Below are positions 19,091 to 26,659 of a stretch of 44,917 bases of DNA, piece by piece (position 1 is the stretch's first letter; every line of letters begins with the position of its first letter). The position numbers were made by a program, and so were the translations under genes. The notes under the pieces are model-generated. The model had not been told where the DNA came from. It was given only the letters and a program-made list of their open reading frames with translations, and did not search any database. Source of the DNA: Nitrospirae bacterium GWF2_44_13. Its GTDB lineage: Bacteria > Nitrospirota > Thermodesulfovibrionia > Thermodesulfovibrionales > UBA1546. The stretch is from NCBI GenBank assembly GCA_001805105.1, contig MHEE01000009.1, positions 42,095 through 87,011 on the forward strand, written 5' to 3'.

Positions 19091-19807
19091 AATCTTTTAC
19101 CTCCTTGCGGTATTTGCAGGCTTCATCAGCCTTAAAATTACCTGCGCACATTAAAAACCTCTTATCGCCGTGCGTACTGATTAAAAGACCCTCACGGCCG
19201 CAGTTTTCGCAGGTTTGGTTTTTTTTCGAAGCCATAACTCGGTAGGATATTTATTTGCCCAAAAAAGTTGCGCCTCGTCTTCCGACAGATGAGCCCTGAA
19301 ATCGCAGGGGCTTTTCTTGTTGAATTTGCCAAAACACGTTATCTTGTAAAATCCTTTATTGTCGCCCTCTTCTTCCCGTTTTCTGTGTTTTGACCCTTGC
19401 AATATCTTCCCGCATAATGGACACAGCATCCCCGCATCCTTGCGCCTTCGTCTGGATAACATCGCAGGCGTCACATTGCCTTTAATCCCCATAGCCTTTG
19501 CCCCAGAAATGACAATCTGTGAGTCCACATCATCCATCAAGAGGACTTTTTCTTGTTCTTTGGCGGTGACTATAAACGCGGGAATTTTCGTTTCACATGC
19601 GCGCACTAAAATATCGTAAGCATAGTGCCTTGCAATTAGGACATATGTGCTATTTTCCCTTAAAAAAATGGGTGGTTTTGAACGGCAGTAAAGTAGCAGT
19701 TTTTTACCATAGACTTTGTCCAGCATCTTTATGATGCCCGCATTGTCCGGCCTTTTCTCAGAAAATCTTATTTCTGAGCGTAAAAGGTCAAGTTCTGCTA
19801 CTTTCAA
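19080..19807 (-). CDS. Double zinc-ribbon protein, first gene of the trio, with -1 frame continuation
   Basis: The 0 frame (19181-19807) gives 208 residues from a TTG start with AAGGAGG upstream. It carries one zinc ribbon (CPLCGK, then ITCFGKF and SPCDF). At 19223-19230 a run of eight A provides the heptamer A AAA AAA in 0 frame. In the -1 frame the sequence continues for 46 codons to a TAA at 19080-19082. It encodes a second zinc ribbon of topoisomerase type: TCENCGREGLLISTHGDKRF, MCAGNF, EACKYRK. The total is about 242 residues. The extended frame overlaps the next gene start by 11 bases, just as genes two and three overlap by 14. The N-terminal part (YVLIARHYAYDILVRACE) is not recognised. 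Either programmed slippage or an indel explains it. Confidence 0.6.
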
Positions 19808-19834
19808 GATTCCTCCTTAAAGTTATCTGCTTCA

Positions 19835-19864
19835 AGGGGAATGGCTATTAGCCATAATACCCCT
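19835..19864. promoter_or_regulatory. Hairpin in the leader of the recombinase trio
   Basis: ATGGCT-ATT-AGCCAT (19841-19855) is nested in an outer AGGGG/CCCCT pairing, about 28 bases before the start of the first trio gene. It could be a protein-binding operator or a leader structure. The rest of the 378-base gap (19808-20185) shows only AT-rich sequence and nothing else I can name. Confidence 0.35.
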
Positions 19865-20185
19865 ACTATATATTACCCAGCTTCCATCGTCTTTCAGGAG
19901 AATCTGATAATTGGTATTGCAGAGTTGCATTTAAATGATAATTTCCCTTTAAAATCAGCCTGTTGATTGTAATTGCAAAATGTCTTAGATTTACGGATGA
20001 GGCGTTGAATTGGCTAAATCTCTTTTTGATGCTAGTGTGCTAAAACAGCATAACAAGCTTGATTTAATTACGTTTTTTATTAAAAATGCTTACTTTTATA
20101 ACTATTTTTTGACTTGCAGGTATTGTATTATTGATGTGGCAATTAAAAATTGAGCTCACCGCCTCTTGACTTTGGTCTTGAGAAC

Positions 20186-20410
20186 TTATTTTTCAGACGC
20201 ATCCCACAGGTCTCTTGAAGCTTCTTTTGCCAGATATTTTGCTCTTTCCTCGCTCATCCCCCTCCGAAGATAATCAGCAAGCATTTCAATTTCTATTTCC
20301 TCTGCGCTGTTGCAGTGGTCGTAAGAAATTACATCCTCATCGGTTATGCCAAGTATGTTCTTTATAGCCTCTGGTATCTTTGCTTTTCCTGTTTTTATTT
20401 TATAGCCCAT
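20186..20410 (-). CDS. Small acidic hypothetical protein
   Basis: This 74-residue protein (MGYKIKTGKAKIPEAIKNIL, then a strongly acidic helical C-terminus with EEIEIEMLADYLRRGMSEER). No family is recognised. There is no clear ribosome site on the minus strand before the ATG. The size and charge would fit an antitoxin or accessory regulator, but no toxin partner is beside it. It lies between the trio leader and an ATPase gene. Confidence 0.5.
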   Translation of the reverse strand: MGYKIKTGKAKIPEAIKNILGITDEDVISYDHCNSAEEIEIEMLADYLRRGMSEERAKYLAKEASRDLWDASEK

Positions 20411-20582
20411 GGTTTTATAAGGAGGAGGCTAACTGCCTGACTTCTTCCCTGAAATGAGATAGGCACTGTAGCCGCTATACAACTTTATTTTTATCTGTAC
20501 GGCCTTCACCGACTTTCATTACACCTTATTTGATAGCGTATCCAGCCTCTTTGGAGTTATCTCTACTGCCAAACAAATCCTC

Positions 20583-21848
20583 TTAGTGTCCCTCTATGCC
20601 AAAGAAGAACCCGAATGGTATCACAAGTGTATGTTTATCTATAGCTGTCATCTCTGTTCCTGGATAAAGAAGAACTGACATCACATGCTTGGCCTTTAAA
20701 TCCCTTGCACAGTCTTTCAATCCTGAAAAGTCTGACTCTCCGAGATTTTGCGTCCACTTGACCTCTATCGCTACAATTCTTTCGCCCTGTTCTATGAGAA
20801 AATCTACCTCTCTGCCTGTATAAGTGCGCCAGTAATAAAACTGATACCTTGTCTCTCCTACGGCGATTATCTTCTTCAGTTCCGAGGCCGCCCATGTCTC
20901 CACCATGTTCCCGATCTTTCCCTGCCGTTCAAGGGTCTCCCAGTTATCGGCGGATGAAAGGTGACAGGCCATGCCTGAATCTCCGATATACACTTTGGGC
21001 ATCTTTATCAGCCTTTTGCCTATATTTGCGTAATACGGCCTGACGAAGAATATTTGGTATGTTGTCTCAAGCAGGTCTATATACCTCCTGATCGTTGTAA
21101 AGGGAAGCCCGAGCTCTCTTGATATGTCCGAGAAGTTGACAATCTGCCCTGTCCTGAACGCAACGAGATTCAAAAGTCTGTTGAATGCCGGCAGATGTTC
21201 TATAGCCGAAATATTTCTTATATCTCTTTCAATATATGTCTGTCTGTATGAATCAAACCACCGCCGTCTTGCCTTTGCGGAAGGCATCATGGATGGCGTG
21301 GGATAGCCTCCGGCAATTATTTGCTTCTTAATTTCCTCTTTTCTGTCAGCAAAAGAATGCTTCTTCCATTTTTTAAGGAGGGTTGCCGAGTCCTTTTCGC
21401 TGAAGAGGTCAGATAGAATAGATGGTATTGTCTTTCCGTTTGTCTCAGACCATGTAAATGGCTGCAGTTCATGCAGAGCAATCCTTCCGGCAAGGGTCTC
21501 GGAAACCTTTGCAAGGGTCATTAAATTGGCAGACCCTGTGAGGAGATATTGTCCGGGTTCACGATTTTTATCCACTCTGACCTTTATGGCACGCATAAGA
21601 TCAGGCGCTCTTTGCACTTCATCTATTATTGCAGGAACAGGCGTTCCATTTATGAAACCATCGGGATCATTTAACGCTGCATCCAGGGTGATACGGTTGT
21701 CGAGGGTTATATACCTGGCATTCCAGTCGCTTTTGGCAAGTTCCTGCGCCAGAGTGGATTTTCCCACCTGTCGCGCCCCAGTAAGGAGAACGACCGGGAA
21801 ATTTTGCAGAGAATCAATTATATCGGGGGAAATGTGTCTCCTTATCAT
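20583..21848 (-). CDS. AAA ATPase with DUF4143 domain (3 of 4)
   Basis: This 421-residue protein has Walker A GARQVGKS (24-31), Walker B AIIDEVQR (about 73-80) and sensor YLLTGSANLMTL. A long basic insert comes at about 140-190. The winged helix reads DISRELGLPFTTIRRYIDLL, and the C-terminal PD-(D/E)xK-like pattern is REVDF (D349) with AIEVK (E362, K364). This is the most typical member of the ATPase/DUF4143 family in the window. Function unproven; such proteins are frequent cargo in genomic islands. Confidence 0.88.
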   Translation of the reverse strand: MIRRHISPDIIDSLQNFPVVLLTGARQVGKSTLAQELAKSDWNARYITLDNRITLDAALNDPDGFINGTPVPAIIDEVQRAPDLMRAIKVRVDKNREPGQYLLTGSANLMTLAKVSETLAGRIALHELQPFTWSETNGKTIPSILSDLFSEKDSATLLKKWKKHSFADRKEEIKKQIIAGGYPTPSMMPSAKARRRWFDSYRQTYIERDIRNISAIEHLPAFNRLLNLVAFRTGQIVNFSDISRELGLPFTTIRRYIDLLETTYQIFFVRPYYANIGKRLIKMPKVYIGDSGMACHLSSADNWETLERQGKIGNMVETWAASELKKIIAVGETRYQFYYWRTYTGREVDFLIEQGERIVAIEVKWTQNLGESDFSGLKDCARDLKAKHVMSVLLYPGTEMTAIDKHTLVIPFGFFFGIEGH

Positions 21849-21934
21849 AGTTACAATTTAACCACTTAATGGTGAAATTGTCAATAGCAAAGTTAATTAA
21901 AGATACCGCTTTTTCAGCATCGGCTGTTATACGA

Positions 21935-21982
21935 CTATTTTGCCTAAAAGCAAAATAGTTAGCGTAAAGTTTTGCTTTTAGG
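21935..21982. terminator. Two mutually exclusive hairpins after the SEC-C gene
   Basis: CTATTTTGC/GCAAAATAG (21935-21958, 6-base loop) and CCTAAAAGCAAAA/TTTTGCTTTTAGG (21943-21955 with 21970-21982) share one arm, so only one can form at a time. They lie between two minus-strand genes, about 60 bases before the ATPase start and after the gap following another gene start; the pair could terminate or attenuate transcription. No long U tract follows, so this is tentative. Confidence 0.4.
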
Positions 21983-22019
21983 AGAAACGATTACGTCAGT
22001 GTCATGGCAGATTTTTAAA

Positions 22020-23369
22020 CTATTCACCCTCTCTCTCAAGCCCCATCCTCTCCCACATCCATGACAGGTCATAATACGGTCTGCCTTCTTTTTTGTTTTG
22101 TTCTTCACCATTTTCAAAGAGTTTAAGCAAGTCGATAACTTTCTTCCTGCCCTCCACCGTCGTAACAGCCTGAACAGGGGTTTTGCCGTTAAGCACCGGT
22201 ATTTTATCCTTCAACCACTTCTCACAATGCTTCTGCATGAACTGAGAATAGATCTGCTGTTGGAGCTCCAGCGGCAAATCGTTCTTCTGCCTCTCGGGTG
22301 AACTCTTTTTATTGGATTTCATAGCTTCCATGGGGTCTTGAAACATGTCAGCCCTATGGATAACGGCATTTGGTAAGGCCTTACTGATAAGCTTCTTCCC
22401 CTTTTCGAGTCTTTTCTTGGAATTGCTCTCAAATATCAGCCTGTCATTTTTTATCTCGACACTTCCGAGGATTGTGGCGCTGCCCTCTTTATTACGTTTG
22501 TCATACCAGGTAAAACCATTCCCTGCCGGTTCAAAACCCTTTATTTCAGACAGCCCTTTAGCCACAGCCTCTTTGTCTTTGATTTCGAATATTGCTTTTG
22601 AAAACAGCATAGGCTCGCCGCTTGTTGTATGAATCTTTATCGCAGGAGGATTCTGTATCAGGTCATACCAGTAGAAATTGAATATCTCGCCGTTTTTCTT
22701 CAGGAAGTCATCCAGTGTGCTGTCAGGATAGTCCTGCTTATAATCCTCATACTCAGCATGAATGTCATTTAGTATGCGTTCCTTTTGCTTTAGAGGGTAG
22801 GGATAAACGGAACCGCTCATTATGTATTTCCCGTCAACATGCAAAAGCCTTGCAGCATAAATATCCCATTTTTTCAGTCCTCTTGTGGCTGCTCTTTCCT
22901 TTACGTCATATTCTCCGCCGAGCATAAGGTCATTAAGCAACAGCCCCTTTTCGGGGAAGACTTCCTGAACCTCATAAAGGCTTATGACGGAATTCTTCAT
23001 CATGGTCAGTATTTTGTGCTCGTCCAATGATAGATTTTTATTGTTCTCAAGATAAAGGTCTATGAGGGTCTTGTCATTTTCTTCATTAATGAGATAATCA
23101 TAGACAACCCATTCCATGAAGTTCTGGTATGCGATATCAAGGGCTGCGCCGTCTAAATGTTCATTTGGCTTGAATTCATCCCAGAATATGAAATGGGCAT
23201 ATTCCAATGTGTGCTTATAATTTTTTCCATAGAACTTCAGCAGATCTTGGACAAGACGTTTTTGGGTTGAGTCTTCCCTGCCGGTTTCTGTGTATGTTTC
23301 AACCAGGCAGCACTTCTTATGTTTTTTCCCGCTTCCGCAGGGACAGGGATCATTTCTTCCAATCTTCAT
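22020..23369 (-). CDS. SEC-C zinc-motif protein with MbcA/ParS-like C-terminus
   Basis: This 449-residue protein starts with a SEC-C zinc motif ([18 protein letters not shown]), the metal-binding tail known from SecA and many stand-alone proteins. The middle (about 25-370) is unrecognised. Near the C-terminus, [19 protein letters not shown] followed by [14 protein letters not shown] resembles the DUF2384/MbcA-ParS-Xre toxin-binding segment, which is found in some SEC-C proteins. It lies alone between two DUF4143 ATPase genes. Function unknown. Confidence 0.75.
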   Translation of the reverse strand: MKIGRNDPCPCGSGKKHKKCCLVETYTETGREDSTQKRLVQDLLKFYGKNYKHTLEYAHFIFWDEFKPNEHLDGAALDIAYQNFMEWVVYDYLINEENDKTLIDLYLENNKNLSLDEHKILTMMKNSVISLYEVQEVFPEKGLLLNDLMLGGEYDVKERAATRGLKKWDIYAARLLHVDGKYIMSGSVYPYPLKQKERILNDIHAEYEDYKQDYPDSTLDDFLKKNGEIFNFYWYDLIQNPPAIKIHTTSGEPMLFSKAIFEIKDKEAVAKGLSEIKGFEPAGNGFTWYDKRNKEGSATILGSVEIKNDRLIFESNSKKRLEKGKKLISKALPNAVIHRADMFQDPMEAMKSNKKSSPERQKNDLPLELQQQIYSQFMQKHCEKWLKDKIPVLNGKTPVQAVTTVEGRKKVIDLLKLFENGEEQNKKEGRPYYDLSWMWERMGLEREGE

Positions 23370-23530
23370 CTTTAAGCCTTTACTGATTATAAACTATCAC
23401 GTCTTTTAACTGAATATCTTATCGGCTTTAATCCTCATTAAGCCTTCTCTCTCAACATCGCTGTAAATATGTATTACACTTTTACATCATGATAAACCTG
23501 AAGCTGCCTGATAAGACTGGCCTTCAATAT

Positions 23531-24814
23531 CTATCCTGTTAAAAGCCATTCCCATAGGGGAATAACATTAATCTTTCCTGCCTCTGTCTTGATGATCTCC
23601 TTGTGCTCTGATGTCACGACGCTGCCCTCTTTGAGAGAAAATCTCTTCATTGCTTCAACCAATCCCCTGATTTCCCTCTCCCTTGTTGCCGGTGATTCCA
23701 TATCGTAGCTCACATTCAGGATGTGCTCTTTGCCGCTTGATGTGTAATAGAAATCCACTTCGTACTTCCCTTTAAAGTAATATATTTTTTCTGCCTTTCT
23801 TCTCAACTCAAGAAAGACGATGTTTTCAAAAATCCTGCCGACATCCATCGAAAAAGGATAGTCCATGGCCGTTTTGAAACCGACATCCACACTATAGATC
23901 TTCCTTGGGTTTCGCCATTGTTCGCGCACTGATTTTGCATATATTGGCACTGTGAACAGGGCGTATGCGTCCTCAAGGTAAGATATATACTCGTAGACGG
24001 TATTGCGCGAGATGCTCAGCCCCTCGGATTTAAAGTCATTGTAGAGTTTATTGAAACTTACATGCGTCGATATATTGGAAAAACAAAACTTGATCAGCCG
24101 TTTAAGAAGAAATGTGTTCGAAATTCCGTACCTCTCGATTACGTCTCTATACATGATGAGATCAATGTATTCCTGAAGAGTTTTGATAAAGACAGCCTGG
24201 TTGTAATTTATTATCTCTGGGAATCCACCTCTTATGAAGAAGTCTGCCTGAGCGTTTCTTATTTTTGCCTGAGACTTTGAGGAATGAAGATCCGGTTTAA
24301 TCCCCTTAAATCTCAGAAATTCGCTGAAGGAAAGAGGAAATACCTCATAGCTCAGTGTCCTGCCCCTCAACGCCGTCGCTATCTCCTTGCTCAGCAGTTT
24401 CGCAGACGATCCTGTTATAAAGACCGAGCAGTTTTCTGTATCATAGAGCCGCCTAATAAACTTTTCCCAATTCTGAACATTCTGTATCTCGTCAAAAAAG
24501 AGATATACCTTTTCATTCTTTTTGTCCGGATACATTTCATAGTAGGCATCCAGCATGGTATTCAGGTCTTTCAACTGAATAGGGAAAAGCCTGTCGTCCT
24601 CGAAATTTATATAAACAATATTCTTCGGATCAACATTCTTTTTGATTTTGTTGATTATCGAATAAAGGACATGGGTCTTTCCGCTCCTCCGCACCCCGAT
24701 CAGGGAGATGACCTTACCTGTATCGACAGGGATATGCATATCCCTGTCCAAAACATAGGACAGGTCTTTTTCCTGTGAATCGGCAATGAGTCTTTTAAAA
24801 ATATCTTTCTGCAT
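23531..24814 (-). CDS. AAA ATPase with DUF4143 domain, nuclease motif degraded (4 of 4)
   Basis: This 427-residue protein has Walker A GVRRSGKT (40-47), Walker B LFFDEIQN and sensor VFITGSSAKLL. The winged helix reads FKSEGLSISRNTVYEYISYL. In the C-terminal domain the first acidic residue is kept (YEVDF, D354). The ExK position reads NVS (367-369), so the PD-(D/E)xK pattern present in the other three is broken. It may act as an ATPase without nuclease-type activity. It is the last minus-strand gene of the island. Confidence 0.85.
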   Translation of the reverse strand: MQKDIFKRLIADSQEKDLSYVLDRDMHIPVDTGKVISLIGVRRSGKTHVLYSIINKIKKNVDPKNIVYINFEDDRLFPIQLKDLNTMLDAYYEMYPDKKNEKVYLFFDEIQNVQNWEKFIRRLYDTENCSVFITGSSAKLLSKEIATALRGRTLSYEVFPLSFSEFLRFKGIKPDLHSSKSQAKIRNAQADFFIRGGFPEIINYNQAVFIKTLQEYIDLIMYRDVIERYGISNTFLLKRLIKFCFSNISTHVSFNKLYNDFKSEGLSISRNTVYEYISYLEDAYALFTVPIYAKSVREQWRNPRKIYSVDVGFKTAMDYPFSMDVGRIFENIVFLELRRKAEKIYYFKGKYEVDFYYTSSGKEHILNVSYDMESPATREREIRGLVEAMKRFSLKEGSVVTSEHKEIIKTEAGKINVIPLWEWLLTG

Positions 24815-25101
24815 TATGTCCCTCCATATAGGGTAAGTATATACTATTTATTAACCTCTGTAAAGGGTACAAAAATTCTCGGTCCCATCAAGCCCAAACT
24901 CCGCCGATTTTTGCATTAACAATATTCTTATGCAAATTTCCCCTCAATATTAATCATTTTCCCCCGCAAAGCGCAATAGCGTGTATCCACGCAAAAACAC
25001 AGCAGTGTACAGGCAGGAAACATGGAAACAATCAAGCCATGACAGCAAATGAGTTATTCTCTCTCTTGATTTATAAGTGCAATTTCCTGTAATGTTATAT
25101 C

Positions 25102-25938
25102 ATGAGTGCCATAACCGGTCATAATAAGCCTGTGAAAGGCATACAAAATATAACACGCGGTCCATTGGGCAGGTCTGAGGCGAGATTTTTGGCTAAGGTC
25201 AACGCGAAAGTTACATTCACGACCAGTGAAGCGCAGGGCATACTTGGTTACAAGGGTGAAGACTCAACACAGAAGTTTCTTGAGCGTCTTCAAACTAAAG
25301 GATGGATAAGGCGTATCAGGCGGGGGAGATTTGCCGTAATCCCGCTCTCATCAGGAGAAAACCGTACTCCGCAGCTCCATGAATTCATTGTCGCTATGGC
25401 GCTTGTGTCACCAGCGGCTATTGCATACTGGTCTGCGCTTAATCATCACGGTATGACCGAACAACTCCCCAGAACCGTATTCATTGCAACAAACCATCCT
25501 GTGCGGCGGCGGCCAAGTGAGGTGCTCGGCGTGCGTTACAATATCGTCTCTCTGCGGCCTGAAAAGTTCTTTGGCAATGTGAAGGACTGGATTGATGAAA
25601 TGCCTTTTATGGTTACAGACCGTGAAAAGACTATCATTGATGGACTGGATCTTCCGCAATACGCAGGCGGCGTAGAGGAAATCGCCAAGGCGCTTTCAAA
25701 TGCATGGGCTCAACTTAATGAAGCCAAACTTCGGAAATATGCTGCGAAGATCGGAAATACCGCCGCTGCAAAGCGACTGGGCTTTCTGATGGAAACACTT
25801 GGATTAGGGAACATTGAAGCACTCCGCAAGGAAGTCGCCCTTGCGCCTGGTTTCTCGCCGCTTGATCCTACACTGCCGCGACACGGGAAATACAACCGCC
25901 GATGGGGGCTCATAGTTAACGCGGAGATTAAGGTATGA
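25102..25938 (+). CDS. AbiEi-type antitoxin (type IV toxin-antitoxin)
   Basis: This 278-residue protein has an N-terminal winged helix (TFTTSEAQGILGYKGE, then LERLQTKGWIRRIRRGRFAV) and the AbiEi antitoxin segment (SPAAIAYWSALNHHGMTEQL, then DREKTIIDGLDLPQYAGGVE). These proteins repress their operon and neutralise the AbiEii nucleotidyltransferase toxin. The next gene starts on an overlapping ATGA, as in true abiEi-abiEii pairs, but it breaks after 18 codons. The gene is richer in G+C than its surroundings. Confidence 0.85.
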   Translation: MSAITGHNKPVKGIQNITRGPLGRSEARFLAKVNAKVTFTTSEAQGILGYKGEDSTQKFLERLQTKGWIRRIRRGRFAVIPLSSGENRTPQLHEFIVAMALVSPAAIAYWSALNHHGMTEQLPRTVFIATNHPVRRRPSEVLGVRYNIVSLRPEKFFGNVKDWIDEMPFMVTDREKTIIDGLDLPQYAGGVEEIAKALSNAWAQLNEAKLRKYAAKIGNTAAAKRLGFLMETLGLGNIEALRKEVALAPGFSPLDPTLPRHGKYNRRWGLIVNAEIKV

Positions 25939-25991
25939 TTACGACTGCAGAACTGCATCGCGCAGCAGAGGATGACGGTAGAAATGGATAG
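25935..25991 (+). pseudogene. Truncated AbiEii toxin start
   Basis: The frame reads MITTAELHRAAEDDGRNG and stops at TAG. Its opening resembles that of AbiEii/nucleotidyltransferase toxins (MITxAELHRxA), and it overlaps the antitoxin stop as ATGA. The rest of the toxin (normally about 290 residues) is absent. The antitoxin is therefore an orphan here. Confidence 0.6.
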
Positions 25992-26053
25992 AAGCGTTTC
26001 ACAAGCTTACCGGCTTATGATTCTGCTCTTGTAAATAAAAATCAAATACGTAT

Positions 26054-26317
26054 ATGGAAAAGAAAGAACTTATAAAAAGATACACAGAGATGCACGGCAA
26101 CGTTTTAGGGCAAAGAGAAGACCTATATGTTAAGGTTGCCTCTCTGATAAAAGAAATGGACTATATCGGAATCACGGACAGGTACGAAAGGGAAGTTAAA
26201 AAGCTCTCTCTTATAGAAAAAGAGATCGGAAACAGCAAAGACTTGGATACGCTAAAATCTTTAGCCGCTTCCTTATTTCAACCAAAAGCCAGGCAAACTG
26301 ACGGGAAAGTGGAATAA
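26054..26317 (+). CDS. Small helical hypothetical protein
   Basis: This 87-residue, lysine- and glutamate-rich protein (MEKKELIKRYTEMHGNVLGQ onwards) is probably all helical. No family is recognised and no good ribosome site is seen before the ATG. It lies at the right edge of the island, just before the tRNA scar. It could be real or a chance frame. Confidence 0.4.
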   Translation: MEKKELIKRYTEMHGNVLGQREDLYVKVASLIKEMDYIGITDRYEREVKKLSLIEKEIGNSKDLDTLKSLAASLFQPKARQTDGKVE

Positions 26318-26515
26318 TAATAGAATAATCACTTCCATTCTTGTGATACTTGACCATTCCCGCGGCAAAACTTTATCAAATCTATAAACTTAAAGTATAA
26401 AAAAGTATAAAAATATAGCTCAAAAAAACTTAAAATAAATCATCTATGATTATAAGGGATGTTAAGTGGTATTTAATAAAATGTAACCCCTTAATTTTAA
26501 AGGATTTTATTCAGA

Positions 26516-26561
26516 GCTCATAACCCGAAGGTCAGAGGTTCAAATCCTCTCCCCGCCACCA
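26516..26561 (+). tRNA. 3' half of an initiator-like tRNA-Met(CAU): likely attachment-site scar
   Basis: The 46 bases run from the anticodon loop (GCTCATAACCC, anticodon CAT) through GAAGGTC to a perfect T arm (AGAGG-TTCAAAT-CCTCT), the acceptor 3' strand CCCCGCC, discriminator A and encoded CCA. The CCC after the anticodon loop is the hallmark of initiator tRNA. Just upstream, CAGA replaces the expected GGG, so the 5' half is missing. This is what remains of a tRNA gene when an element integrates at the anticodon loop. The remaining parts of 26318-26659 hold nothing I recognise. Confidence 0.8.
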
Positions 26562-26659
26562 ACTTCATAAATTAAATCGCCGGTTAATCTTTAAAGTCCC
26601 TCATCCTATCGCAACAATCTTATCTTGTAGTATCCCACACATCTAAGGTATATTCTTCT

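Noticed and set aside
10258-26561. Intact prophage
   Set aside because: An integrase, excisionase-like gene and XRE regulator are present, but there are no capsid, terminase, portal, tail or lysis genes.
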